Source: Gymnopilus junonius | Lineage: Eukaryota > Basidiomycota > Agaricomycetes > Agaricales > Galerinaceae | DNA length: 64,000 nt | Direction of reading: 5' to 3' | Assembly (NCBI GenBank): GCA_015501075.1 | Contig: JADNYJ010000057.1 | Coordinates: 62,001 to 126,000 of the forward strand | Shown: positions 1 to 12,365 of the stretch, piece after piece | Layout: each line of letters opens with the position of its first letter | Position numbering within the stretch: position 1 is the first letter of the stretch | Notes under the pieces: model-generated | What the model was told of the DNA's origin: nothing | What the model saw: only the letters and a program-made list of their open reading frames with translations | Databases searched by the model: none | Position numbers and translations under genes: made by a program

Positions 1-884
1 CTCGGAATGGATTCCGAGGCATCGTCAGAGTTGTTGCAGGCCGTAACCCTGGCCGTCCACCAAATATGTCAATGCATTCCACTTAATGATCTAGATTTTG
101 TGGGTCGAGCTTCTGCCTATAAGATCCATCAACTCAAATTTGCCCAGGAAACTCGTCTAGTGTCGAGACTGATAGGTTTTGTGACGGCACTCGAGCCTAT
201 CAATAAGTTCCGCTTCTTGTCTTTTTTGTCTAGTGGTGCAGGTCATACTCGTCGAATCGCCAATTTGGTTGCACACTGTATTATTACGGATAATGCCCCA
301 ACTAAGGTTATTATATCAGATATTTCTATCACTCGTACTAAGACCTTCAATAGGATGTGCTATCTAGATTGCTCTCTCTCCGAGATATCACAGAACAACT
401 CGCTCCCCACTCGAAGTCCAGTGGAAGGCCTCCTGGAAAATTCGCGCTACATGAAGAAACAGACTACATTGACCTTGGACTTTACGTGTCGATTCTCGCG
501 GTCGCTGTATCAAACGTTAGGGAATACGTTGTGCTGGAGCGACAGGATTCCAAATCGAAGCAGTTGACTTCTCTCCACGCAAGCCCGAGTAAAACTGGTG
601 AGAAGCCTAAAACCGATTTGCAACTTTTACACTTGGCTCTTGAAACACTCCATTCTCACATTGGTGTGTACTCGAAATCGCCTTGGCCTCGCGCATTAGC
701 TCATGTTATTTTGTTGTTTTTAGCCGACACGAGGGCAACTCATTTAGAACGCTCCAGAACGAAAGCTATTATCAAAGGGCTAGCCATGAATGTTTATTAC
801 CAACGCGAATTCTGGCTGAAGAATGACACCGAGGCCAAAGCCAAGACTTTGGCCCAGTACTTCAAGAAGAGAGACAAGCTCTGA
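1..884 (+). CDS. 3' part of an unrecognised protein gene (5' end outside window)
   Basis: The frame is open from the window edge to a TGA at 882-884. It needs one intron of 47 nt at 307-353 (AAG then GTTATT, ending CAATAG). Joining 1-306 to 354-884 keeps the frame and reads on as DVLSRLLSLRDI. The first ATG is at 7, but the true start may lie upstream of the window. The product is largely helical and mildly basic, with no signal peptide or catalytic motif, and ends in the lysine-rich tail AQYFKKRDKL. I do not recognise the family. Its codon use and clean frame look like a real gene rather than a shadow. The ERCC1 gene on the opposite strand ends 213 bp downstream, so the two genes converge. 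Confidence 0.6.
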
Positions 885-1097
885 GCCCTTTTTTTATTGT
901 GCACAACATACTTTCGACACTCACACATTTGTTTATGCTAAATTTTCTGAATAATTCCACACAATATACAGAACCATATTTTACTAGAGCGAGAGATAAT
1001 CCAAAGACAAGCAATACCCTTATGCTTGGTTCCTGTAAATACGTTTTTAACTTATCTAACCCAAGAGATGAGATGGTGGTAATACTGTTAAAACACT

Positions 1098-2257
1098 TCA
1101 GGTAAGGTCCAAGTCAATATCAAAGACCTCATTATTATTCAACCATCGACTGGGACCACTTGGTCCTTCAGCTTCAGCTGGCAAATCCACATCTTCTAAC
1201 TCAATACCCCATATAGGGCTGGATTCCCTAGGGGGTTGTGGACATTGAACTCTAGCTTCGGCCTGACTCCTCGATTGGGAGGCCATGAGAGAAAGAGAAC
1301 TTGTGGCTTGGTTTCGGAAGGGCTTCTCGAATGCGTTTTTTATATTTTTCACCTTGACCTGGCCAAAACCTGGAAGATTTTGCAATTGGTCAGGTGTTGC
1401 CTTTGATATGTTTGCAAAATTCTGTTCAACCCGAGTTAAGTTCAACAAAGTCAGCAAGTGCAGTAGAAAGCAACGGACGCCGAACGAAGATCTTAAAGTC
1501 TCCACATCCGTTTTGTTGACTTTACTAATGGATGTAAGAGCCGAACGCAGGAGGGGATAATAATCCTTTTCGGCACGTTCTTTGATGAAATCGGGAGGTT
1601 TGAACTCGAATTGTTTGTAGGTCGTTAGATAGTGACCTGCTTCTTCGGACCTACAACCATTAGCAGGCAGTTAACGACTGGAGGGAAATGACTGACGAAA
1701 ATGCCACTATGACTGTCATATTGTTGATCAGGCATGCCTGGGCCGACGGTTAAATTCCTCGAATACAGCGGCAAACGTACTACTTGCCTTGGTAAGTTCG
1801 CGGATGGGTTCCCGGTGTTCTGACTACATGCTGGAATGAAACCGGAAATACATCGACCCGCAGATTGAACGGCGTACGATATCGCATAAAATCAAGAGAA
1901 TTCTGAGGTTATAGAATATGCCAAGTTTTTCGATGCGCGTATGGATATATTCGGGGTGTAGACGATGATATTTGAGACTGAGAATGTGAGTTCAAACCAA
2001 TGCCAACACAAATTCGGGAGCGGCACACCTCAAAAATAAGACACCTGTTGTCTTTCCGACCTGATAATCGGCAGCGATGTCACCATACTCGATGCCGACG
2101 TTGCGAATGGATTGTAAGATAGGATTTCCACGCTGTTTCGAAGTGAGTAGCAGTCCGTTTCTTAAGAGTTGTGAACTACCTGCAAAGGACTTATGACAAT
2201 GTTATTCGAGGAAGAAGGAATAACAACAGGAGGTGCATTGATGTTGGTCGAAGTCAT
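1098..2257 (-). CDS. ERCC1: DNA excision repair protein ERCC1/Rad10
   Basis: This is the non-catalytic subunit of the XPF-ERCC1 (yeast Rad1-Rad10) nuclease, which cuts 5' of lesions in nucleotide-excision and crosslink repair in the nucleus. It is built from about seven exons. They read GNPILQSIRNVGIEYGDI and YHRLHPEYIHTRIEKLG in the central nuclease-like domain, then EEAGHYLTTYKQFEFKPPD, SISKVNKTDVETLRSSFG and the helix-hairpin-helix LQNLPGFGQVKVKNIKNAF that binds XPF. The ATG at 2257-2255 opens a short N-terminus (MTSTNINAPPVVIP). The tail after the HhH domain (about 60 residues) is acidic and probably disordered. One intron (1738-1787, 50 nt) needs a GC donor: AAG then GCAAGT, ending CCCAG. 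It is divergent from the amidohydrolase 116 bp away. Confidence 0.93.
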
Positions 2258-2373
2258 CAGTCAATTCCAAAAATAGAGCGTGTAATGAGGGCATAAGTAT
2301 GGCGCGAGATAACCGCCACGGACAGCTTCCAGTTCACACAACCAGAAATGAACCCATCTTGTCTTTTGCCATC
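2258..2373. promoter_or_regulatory. Bidirectional promoter region, ERCC1 / amidohydrolase
   Basis: Only 116 bp separate the ATG of ERCC1 (minus) from the preferred ATG of the amidohydrolase (plus), so both promoters and 5' leaders must share or overlap this stretch. I see no clear TATA box. If the upstream in-frame ATG at 2299 is used for the amidohydrolase, the gap shrinks to 41 bp. The role is inferred from gene layout only. Confidence 0.5.
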
Positions 2374-5300
2374 ATGGATAAGTTCCAGGCATATAGACCT
2401 ACGAACGCGCGTTCTACCTCGTTTAGGTCTCTTTTGGGCGCCGTTCTACTCGTCGTGATCACCTTGTCTTCCCTTGGCGTCACTCTCGACTGGAACCATC
2501 GTGGTACAGTCAGAATACCTATCAACGCAGCAGAGATAGTGGCCAAGTGTCAGGCTTTGCACGTTCTTCCAGGCCCCCCCAGCAATTTCCATGAAAGGGT
2601 CGAGTCAGACCGCTATGAAGCTGGCACACCACCTATTCTTCTCAAGAACGCTACCATTTGGACAGGACGCGTCTCCGGCCACGAAGTTGTAGTTGGTGAC
2701 ATATTTCTTGATAAAGGACTCATCAAAGAGATCGGAGACGTTAAGCAGAGCATGTTGGACAGTTACAAGGACATTCTTGTCCTTGAAGCAGAAGGAGCAT
2801 GGATTACTCCTGGGTATGAGTTTTCTGGGCTAGATGTGCTCCCCGCCTATACTCACAGTCTCCCATTCTAGTATCGTTGATATGCATTCACACCTGGGTG
2901 TCGACAGTGTACCCGAGCTAAGGGGTTCCGGCGACACAAACTCTCTCAAGGGCCTTGTACTTCCATGGCTTCGCAGCCTTGACGGTTTGAACACTCACGA
3001 TGAAGCCTATCGCCTGTCAATATCCGGAGGCGTTACTACTGCCAATGTTCTTCCGGGCTCAGCCGATGCCATTGGTATGTATTGTCCTCGCTTTCTACGT
3101 ATCTATGCATAGCGACAAAAGTGCATAGGCGGACAAGCCTTTACCATCAAACTGCGCCCTACGACAGAAAGATCGTCATCATCCCTGGTTCTTGAGCCAC
3201 CTTTCGAGTTGAATGGGACAAAATTTGATCCCACTCTCCCACCTCGCTGGAGACAAATGAAGTGGGCACTAATTCAATGGGATAGACTTCTCAATTGACC
3301 TTCAGCATCTTAGGCACGCCTGTGGTGAAAATCCCAGTACATGCACTTAATTTCAAATTTTATAAGACTCACTGAACTCTCTGCATTCTCGCAGGCAGAG
3401 TGTATTCTGGTACCAGAATGGATACCATCTGGGCATTCAGACAGGGGTAAGGTAACCCCTTGCTATGCTACCAACTGGCAACTCAATCGGAACCACACAA
3501 TTTCTAGTTATGACACTGCTCACAAAATAAAGGATAAACAAGACGCTTTCTGTGCCAAGGCTTTAGACGGGCAATGGGCGGATCTTGGAGAGTTTCCCGA
3601 GGACCTGCAATGGGAAGCACTTGTCGATGTTCTACGTGGTCGTGTCAAGGCCTGTCAAGGCCTCTAGAAGTACTAGAATAGCTTACTGATCTGTTTTTGT
3701 GATAGGTTCATAATCACTGTTACGAAGCTACTGACCTGGACGGCATTGTCCGCGTACGTCCCCCGCATTATGGTCCTGCATATCAGTCTGATTCCTTCCC
3801 AGCTGACCAATGAATTCAAATTCTCCATTGCTGCTTGGCACCATGCACACGAGACATATCTTGTACCAGATCTATTGAAAAAGGCATACGGTAGGGGTTT
3901 CTTCGGTAGTCCATTCTATAGACCTTAGTTGCTTATATCTCATAGGCCCGACACCTGCTATTGCTCTCTTCGCAACCAATGCACGTTATAAGCGTGAAGC
4001 CTACAGAGGGTCAGAATTTGCACCTCGTGTTTTGGCTGAAAATGGCATAAGAGTTGTCATGAAGGTTTTTTTTCCTTTCTAGCTTTATGCATATCACTGA
4101 TCAGCATATGATAGAGTGACCACCCTGTTTTGAACTCTCGTTTTTTGTTGTATGAAGCTCAACAAGCGCATTATTTTGGTTTACCCAACAATCTTGCCCT
4201 GGCCTCAGTGACATCCACTCCCGCCACGGTCCTTGGCTACGACCACAGGATTGGCTTCATCCAGCCAGGTGTGTCTTGAACTATGCCACGTTGCATAGAA
4301 AGCTGACTTTTTTGAAAGGCTATGATGCGGGTAAGGCCATTATTCTTTGTGACTATCGTTGTAGAGGTGACCTCAAAAAATACAGATGTCGTTTTGTGGG
4401 ACAGCCATCCGTTGTCTCTTGGAGCAACACCCAAGCAAGTTTACATCGATGGAATAGCTCAAATCGAAAATCCACATGCGAGTAAGAAGCCTGCGACTTC
4501 GCAGAAAGTACCAAAGACACCTGATTTCAGCCAGGAGGTCGAAGAGACCATTAAGTATGAGGGTCTCCCTCCCCTGGATCCGAAGAAGGCTACTGCGGCC
4601 GTTGTTGTCTTCACGGACGTGCGCAGCGTATACCTGAGGCAAGGTTCGAAGATCCGAGAGGTCGTTTCTTCGTCTGAGACTAGTAAAAGAAACGTTGTGG
4701 TGGTCGAAAACGGTCAGATATCATGCATTGGATCATTGTCGGATTGTCCTTCTGCACTAAGTAACGGTGTTCAGAAGGTAGACTTGGAAGGTGGTTCCAT
4801 ATCGTAAGTCAATTTGATCTAGGTTGTTTATGCGATACCTTTTGACCTTATTCTGCCTTCCAGGCCAGCTCTCATCAGCTTTGGAAGTCCTCTGGGTCTT
4901 AACCACATCAACGGCGAGCCCTCGACCAACGATGGCACTATCAGGGACATTTTGAAGTCTGATCCCCCTTCCATTTTGGGTGAGGGGGGTATCATCCAAG
5001 CTGTGGATGGACTTCAGTTCCAGTCGCGAGACTCTCTGTAAGAGCGAAATCCATGTGCAACTGCCTGATCTGATCTGGAAATGCTGTCAGACTCGCTTAT
5101 CGTGCAGGTGTTACAGTTGGTGTCACGGCTCCCAGTTCTTCTGGATTCCTACAAGGATTAGGAACTGCCTTCAACACTGGAAGTCCCCATCGTTTGGCCA
5201 CTGGCGCTGTCGTACAAAAAGTCACTGCATTACATGTCGCCATCGATTCTTCCAACCCCAGCGTCAGCACACACATTGCTGTATTACGTAATTTGCTCAA

Positions 5301-6063
5301 TGGCGCTGGCGAGGGTGAACTTGGAGCCTATTTTGAAGATATTGTTCAGGTGCGTGCTGTGTTATTCCTCATCCGACCAGATCTAAAGTTAAGTATTTGC
5401 ATCCTAGGGGGAATTGCCTCTTGTCATTCAAGTGCAGAGTGCCGACATCATGGCTTCATTAATTAATCTGAAAAAGGAAATCGAAGAGCAATCCGGTGAA
5501 ACTCTGCAAATTACATTTGCTGGAGCGAACGAAGCACATCTCCTAGCTAAAGAGATTGGCGAGGCCGGCATTGGCGTCATCTTGAATCCTTCTAGACCTT
5601 TCCCAACAACTTGGAAATCTAGGCGAATGTAAGCCCCATATCTGTGTGTATAACCATCATGCCAGTACTCAATAGCGGTGATATATATATAGCTTGCCAG
5701 GTCCACCATTGACTCAGAATAATGCATTTGCTGTCCTACTTGCACACAATGTGACAGTCGGTATTGGTATCGAGGAACAGTGGAGTTCCAGGAATATAAG
5801 ATTTGATATCGCTTGGGTACGTATACTTGATTCATCACTGAAGCAATACCTTATCAGATAACCAGGCTGCATTGGAAGCCAACGGTGCAATCTCTAAGCC
5901 GGATGCGATTGCTCTTGCCTCAGTAAACCTTGAACGCCTCTTGGGCGTCAATTCACCAAATACAGATCTCGTCGCGGTCAGTAGAGGGACCTTGTTTGAT
6001 TTTGATGGCAAAGTGGCTGGCATCATATCACCACACCGTGGCGTAGTAGATCTGATAATATAG
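2374..6063 (+). CDS. Membrane-anchored amidohydrolase-family protein
   Basis: A large metal-dependent hydrolase of the amidohydrolase superfamily. Residues about 20-40 (after NARSTSFRSLLG) form one hydrophobic segment, so the enzyme is probably a type II membrane or secretory protein. Next come the composite-domain strands (PPILLKNATIWTGRV), the first metal site DMHSHLGV, then VHNHCYEATDLDGI, a WHHAHE site and SDHPVLNS, spread over many short-intron exons. It continues with a second composite-like half (ATAAVVVFTDVRSVYL) and ends HRGVVDLII. The substrate is unknown. Relatives are annotated imidazolonepropionase- or dihydroorotase-like, but this long fungal form is not characterised as far as I know. 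An in-frame ATG at 2299 would add 25 residues; I chose 2374 because it sits just before the basic/hydrophobic anchor. It converges with HDA1, with 60 bp between stops. Confidence 0.85.
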
Positions 6064-6123
6064 GTATCGTTACTATTTAACAGATTGGGAATACACTTAT
6101 ATGAGTATCGATGGCAAATGTTA

Positions 6124-9009
6124 TTAGGTTCTATTTGTGCGGTTAGCCAAGGGTGACGTTAATAATGCTTCATCGACGAATTGCTTAATCGCGGGTAAAG
6201 CCATAGTTATAAGTTTTATCTGACGAGTTTCCGCTGGTTGTTCCATAGTGAGTCAATAGATATTAAAGACAGGCAAAGGATTACCGAGAGGGACGATAGT
6301 TGCATATTTTCGAAGACCCTCGGGCTTCTTGCTGGGCACCAATATGGGATGACTTGAAGGCACAATTGAAAGCGAGACCTTCGGTTATTTTATTAGTTCT
6401 ATATGATACTGTTTGGTTGGCCCTTACCCTTTCATACCATGCCCGGGCATTGTCCACGTTGGCAGGGATTGAGGGGTTCCTCTGAGCGCCAACTACTTGA
6501 ATGAAGGCTTTGACAGATTTTGTTACAGATACAGCTAGAGAGGACGATAAGGCTTATCCGAAATTTGCATTTGAACAGCAATCACTTCGCTTGTTGACCA
6601 GATGAATTAAGGACCGACAACCAGGTCCATGCCCAATGAGAATCACCCTTTGCGCACTAGAAAGCCTGGAAACAAGGTGCTTGGGAAGCAGTAAAGGTAG
6701 GTGAAGGTTGTACTTTACTGGACATAGTTATCCCAGAGATACAACAACACCTCTTTGCCCACGTCCTCCATAGATTTATGCCGCTGTATGGGGTTAGCGT
6801 ATACTCAACGGGCTGAGAGTACGACATACTATTGAGGGGCCTCGGGTGGCTACCGGTTTCGGGAACAGATTTGCATCAAGCAATGAGTATCCTTGACTCC
6901 TGACCCACCCGATGAGGTCTTTGGAAAAATCAATCTTTGTGACGGTAAGGTGCCAAGAAGGTTATGAAAATCAGAGTTCTGCTTACAAGATATGAACGTT
7001 CTAAGTGTGCGTCGCAAGTTGCGGAGGATTCAAGTTCTAGGCGTAAGTTTCCACTGCAAAAACTTCAGCTTGCAACATGTGCGGCGATTCTGTCTGGCTT
7101 ACAATTCGTGCACAAAAAGCACTAGCGTTTTGTTCTCGAATATGTCCGACCTACTGTAATTAGCCAAGGGGCACAATAATTGGAAAGGAACACATACGTG
7201 CACATAACCTGAGAGGAGAACCGTTCTTCTAGTTCTGCAGTCATCATCGGAACTTGCATCATGTCATGATTGGTATAGAGGTAGTGTTGCCGGTGAGATT
7301 TGAGAATTTCTATGTAGATAGAATATTTAAAGTTAACACTAAAAAGGAACGATTTTGAGATTTTACCAGGAATAGAGAAACTGATCGACTCGACTTCTAA
7401 GAAAACAACCAGTCAATGAAGATAGAAAGTCGTAAAGAATACACCTTAATTACCTTCTTGGGGCTCACAAGCTTTAGGATCCACACTTTTCCAATATTTA
7501 CTCTGTTCACGAGCGACTTGCCAAACCGTCTCAGTCGCAGCTTCGTTAGCCCTCAGAGGCGGTAGCTCATCAGGCGGCTGTCCTACCAGAACTCTTGCCA
7601 CAGCTAATGCCGATATTGATATAGAGTTAAGGTTATAACCACCCTAACTATGGTAATCAGTGCGAGCACGAGGTAAGCTGAAGAATAATATCGACCTCAA
7701 GAGCCACTACTAGTCGTCCACCAGCTAAGCCAGCCAGCATGTGTGTCATGTGTGCATAGCCAGCTGGAGTAACGAGGCATTCGCCAAGGTCGTCACCGAC
7801 AGCGGCATCAAAACCAGCAGAAACTAGAATATCGTAGCTGTGAGGGAGAGGGTCATGTTAAATATGATCTACACTCACTGATCACCAATTCAGGCGCAAA
7901 TTCCATAGCAATTGGCATTATGACCTTCTGAAATGCGTATATATATTCAGCATCACCCATTCCTTTCTCGGGCCAAGGGACATTCACAGAGCTAGAAAAG
8001 AAAGTGAGCCTTCTAACCTATGAGAAGATTTCCTCCACTTACTACCCAAGACCCGGCCCTTCTCCACACGAGGTCATAGACCCAAAAGGGCCACAAGGAT
8101 AAAAATTGCCTTGTTCATATCGATGCAAAGACATATAAAGAACGCTTGGATCTTCGTTGAATGCCCTTTGAGTGCCATTACCTACGCGAGATTGTATAGT
8201 CATCGACGTTCACTATCTGATCTTCGACTTACCATGATGGACGTCCCTTTGGTGCGTCGTCAGAAAACTGAGCACTTGGAGTTGAACAAAGAATTACCAA
8301 TCTAATATTAGAATTTTGCGTATAGATGTCTGTTGCTGAACTACTCTTGCAGCGACAGCGACATTGTTGAAGAAACAAAAGCCCATATGCTCATCTGGTT
8401 CAGCATGGTGACCTGGGGGACGAACAATGGCAAAAGTCTTCTTCAGCTCCTTACGCGCAACGGCAAGGCATGCCTCAACAACACCACCACAACTCAAGAG
8501 TGCGGCTCTAGTGGTGCCCGGCATCACATAAAGGGACATCTGTTCATAAAATTCTTCGCTATCCGCCCTTTGCTGGTCACTCATGTCTGAAGGGATTTAG
8601 AGTATTCATTCTTTAGTATCTAAGTTGACAACAAGCATGTAGGTTATGTCACCTTCATATACTCACATTGAATAGCTTGGACCTTGTTCCAATGATCTTC
8701 GCCGTGGACAAGTAAAGCTTCATCTTTCCGCACCTCTCGGAGAGGGAGCCACTTCATCGTCTCTAGAAGGTGATCACGAAAAAGGGCTTTCCAAATTTCC
8801 TCTATTCTCTCTGGCTTCTCCGGGTGGCCCTGCGGGCAGAAATGCGACATCATTTCTGTAGAGTATACATATCCGATGGTGTGCTTCGGTTCATGCGCGG
8901 GCACGGACGAAGCACGCGGTCGGCGCGACTGAATGTTGGGCTTGATCTTGGATAGAACTTCAGGTGCATCCACGTCCATCGAGTCAGCACCAGCTAATGC
9001 ATGGTCCAT
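6124..9009 (-). CDS. HDA1: Class II histone deacetylase, HDA1/Clr3 type with C-terminal Arb2 domain
   Basis: A zinc-dependent lysine deacetylase acting on histone tails in chromatin silencing. The N-terminal part reads [20 protein letters not shown]. The catalytic core shows [19 protein letters not shown], then DVHHGNGTQ, with the zinc ligands completed by [11 protein letters not shown] and the late VVALEGGYN. The zinc-binding Asp/His/Asp and the catalytic His pair are therefore all present. After about 420 residues the gene continues into an Arb2-like alpha/beta fold: [33 protein letters not shown], and the terminal [14 protein letters not shown]. This is the known HDA1/Clr3 architecture, where the tail mediates complex or histone contacts. 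The first ATG is at 9009-9007 and the stop TAA at 6126-6124. At least ten exons are needed; exon ends in the Arb2 part are approximate. Confidence 0.92.
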
Positions 9010-9403
9010 TATGATCAAGAGCGACTTCAGAGTACATGGTCAAGCAAGAATCATCGAAATCAATGCCTTCTATTTATAATAAACACAAATAAGTAAGCGC
9101 CGATGCAAGTTATGCAACTTTGAAGCGACGATGATGAAGTCTTTTAAGCAACTTTTCAGTTGACGGTAAAAGTCCAAGTAAAGTCTCTTTCACTGCAGTA
9201 CAGTCATTTGATTCTGAACACACAATCTTCTTTGGTATACAAAAATAAACAGACACAGGGCAATGGAGTTTGAAGTTTGAACTACTTAAACTGCACACTA
9301 AGTAGTAAGTAGATGTACTACTACTCCTGACATTAATAAGCCCAAATTAAGTGCTACAGAGGAAGAGTACCTAGTATATTCACTGAAATTCTAGGCAGGT
9401 TCA

Positions 9404-11850
9404 TCAAGCTCGGCGACTGAACACCAAAGGAACGCGAAGGGGTCTGAATCAGTCGAGAGTAGTGGAACGTAAGATTTACATTCGAATTCGAGCCATGAGT
9501 TTATGAATACGTACGTTACGGTAAGCCCCGCGCGTGCAGCCAGTATTCTAGACTTGCGTTGTTCAAAGGTTTCTCCTGCGAATTGAGGCTCTTCCTTGAC
9601 AGAGATCTTGTAGTGTGAGACCAACAGTGTGAGGATTGCTATGCCCTCGGTTTCAAAGAACCTGGGAGTCTTCTGAGTTAAGCTCGAAGTAAAAAAAAAT
9701 GCGTGATATACTTCCTTCCGAGACATGCACGGGCTCCTGCATCGAGAGAGTACATTGCAGATAATTTTAGTCTTTGAGGCAAACACGGACAGTAACTTTA
9801 CTTGCCAGCGCTAAAAGGTAAGAAGGCATCACGGGGCCACTCTTTGAGGAAACGAGCAGGTTTGAATGAGTGCGGATCGTCCCAATAACGAGCTGGAAAA
9901 AAGTTAGACTAATTATTCAAGCAAGAATGGAGGATCTATACGATTGTAATGTAACCCAGGAGTTGAGATAGTAATGTCTGTACCCTTCGGAATAGGAACT
10001 CTGGTTTGTCCGCCATTGGCGTTTGTAGCGAGAAGGCTGGTATCCTCGGCAGCCATTTTGGGAATGCCGGTGACCTAAGATGACTTGGTCTGGGCTAACA
10101 AATTCTTAGTGAATGAGATACACATACTGGAGGGAACATTCTTAAAGTCTCATAAAACACGCTATGAAGATGGCTTGAGTTGTTGATCAAGACGAGGGTG
10201 AAAGTCACTTACGCCATAGAGTAGGTAAGAAGTGGCATTTCTTCGTAAGCCTACAGAGGAAGTCTCAAGCTCGTTTCGACGGTATGTACAAATCACCTAC
10301 AGGAATCCTATCACGGGGAAGGACAGACCGGATATGTTCAAAGAGTTTCTCCTGTTCGCCTGGATAAAGAGCTAGCAATGCAAAAGTAAAGCACAAGGTA
10401 TGGGCAGTCGTCTAGCAAATATATATATATATATATAAGGACATTAAGTGCATTGTGTTCAGGGGTCTGAAAAGTTGAATCGTACCTCGTGGCCGGCAAC
10501 GAGGAATATATAGATATTGCCTATAAGCTCATCTTCACTTAAAGGTGCAATATCCAGGCTATGATCATTCGCCTCTAATAGACTGCTGAAGAGATCATGG
10601 CGTTCGGCCTTTTCCTCCTTCTGTCTAGCCTGAATCATTTCAGACATGTATTGCTATGGAGAGACTGTAAATGCAACGGACAATATAAACGATGGCAATG
10701 TGAAAGGCGTACTCGTAGTTCACCGAAGGCTGTTCTACAGGTTCTTAGTCTTTGCGTAAAGCCCATGGCCCACTCTGGTACGATGAGTTTCAGGAAAAAG
10801 TCGGTCGTAACTACATGAAGAGCATCTTTGAAAGTCATCGAATGCCCCTGAGGAACCTTCGCGTCTTCTTTCCATGAAATACTCCTGCCAAAGCCTGGAG
10901 GAATCAACATTCCTTGACTAAGACAAGTAATTTTACACCTTACCTGCCGCACCAATGACGAAAAGTGCAATCTTTTAGATCTGTTAGAGCTGAAAAGAAG
11001 GTCACATCAAAATGCGCACAGGTAATGTTATGTCGACGCAGTGATCGACCGCGATGACATCTCGGTTTGTCCAAACGTCACTGAAAAGACCTTTCATGAT
11101 CTCAACAGTTGCATCCCAAACCATCTTGTTGTTACGCTAAGTAAGAGCGTAAGAAATCTTTTCGGTGAAATACAAGAAAGAATATACATCTGAAAATGCT
11201 GGTGCAGATATCTTCCTATATTTTTTCCATTCCTCTCCTTCCGATGCCACAATATTATGGCCATAAAAAGTCAGGGCTCTGTAATGGTGAACGGGCTTGG
11301 GGAACCGAGCCCGTGAAGATGTAACCTCCTACAGCAGATGATCAGATGTTAAATAAACCGATCAAGGTCTGCGAGTCAACCTTGATTGCGGCAGCGTCCG
11401 CCAGTATCACTGCTGTCCTCGACCTCGGAATGACTGATACCTAAACGTGGCCATATGAATCGCAAGGAAAAATGGGGTATATTGGTCTTGTGTTACCGAG
11501 GTGCGGATATCCCATCCAGCAGATTCAAATACTGGATATAAATGTAAGTCCAGCTGCTCGTGAATTATCTGAAAACAATGCTTACATTCATGCTTCTCGT
11601 TGAAGAGGTGGTTCTTTCCTGCTGTCACGCCTCTTATCTTGGGCAAGAAATTACCGAAAAAGCTCGCAGGTGAAAAGAGCAAGCGTGAACCAGGGTGATT
11701 GCTAGAGATCAAAACGGACGAGCATAAGCTGGCATTACAAATACAGAGTGCGACATACTGGATAGACCGTACTGCTTTCCAGAATGTCAGAAATTTTTGA
11801 ATGGCATACAGAAGAATGCAAGAGACGATCAGGAGCGAGATTCTGCTCAT
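9404..11850 (-). CDS. Cytochrome P450 monooxygenase
   Basis: A heme-thiolate monooxygenase anchored in the endoplasmic reticulum by the N-terminal helix (MSRISLLIVSCILLYAIQ). The substrate is unknown. Visible landmarks are the oxygen-binding I helix IFLVAGHE, a K-helix ETLRMFPPV (ExxR), the PERF-like FKPARFLKEWP, and the heme loop FSAGARACLG, which fits F-x-x-G-x-R-x-C-x-G exactly. The C-terminus reads PLRVPLVFSRRA, typical of fungal P450s. The heme loop is interrupted by an intron (9737-9805) that must use a GC donor (GCAAGT); using the nearby GT instead destroys the motif. The start at 11850 was chosen because it begins the membrane anchor; an ATG at 11946 would put about 30 polar residues in front of it. 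No other biosynthetic gene lies beside it. Confidence 0.92.
10419..10437. repeat. (AT)n microsatellite inside a P450 intron
   Basis: About nine AT dinucleotide units in the intron just downstream of the I-helix exon. Such tracts are usually length-polymorphic. Confidence 0.85.
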
Positions 11851-12365
11851 GGTTAGAGACTCAGATGGCTCAAAGAAAGTTCCCGTGTATTGCGCTTTTA
11901 TTCCATGTGTTTCCCAGAGAAAATTGTCGCTGAGTGGCCAAGACATCACGAAGACATCATGCAGTGAGGTTTGACATTGTCATATAGTCTTTGAAGGTGT
12001 TTAAATCAGGAAAAAGGGTGATGAAATACAACGAGCTGACCCAAAACTGGCCAGTCAAATTTCCCAAACTTCAAAGAAAAAGTCCTGCGTGTTCCTGGGC
12101 ACTAGCTCCGTGGAACGAATGAAATCTGCAAGCAGCAGAATTGAAGAGACTTGTACCTATTGCGTAATAGAGTTTTACTCAGCGGCCCATTTTTGATTTA
12201 ACTTTCAAGTACCAAGTTAGCGTTCAAAGTTTCAGTAAATTTCAGTATGCAAGACTGCCCCAGAATGGGTATGAACAAGACTCGACTAGATGTGTATATA
12301 AGTGTGCTTCGGAAATGACAATGTACTTTTAAGTTGAATGGGATGGAATGCACCAGAGCAATAAA
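11851..12365. other. Intergenic region, no gene seen
   Basis: 515 bp between the P450 start and the FKBP stop, both on the minus strand. It should hold the P450 promoter and the FKBP 3' UTR. I see no conserved reading frame or RNA gene. Confidence 0.5.

Noticed and set aside
9007..9018. Earlier start for the HDA1-type gene at 9018
   Set aside because: That position is a TTG codon in the sequence; the first ATG is 9009-9007.
9404..11850. P450 as part of a secondary-metabolite cluster with HDA1 and velvet nearby
   Set aside because: No synthase, transporter or cluster regulator lies next to it; the velvet gene is 34 kb away and HDA1/velvet are global regulators.
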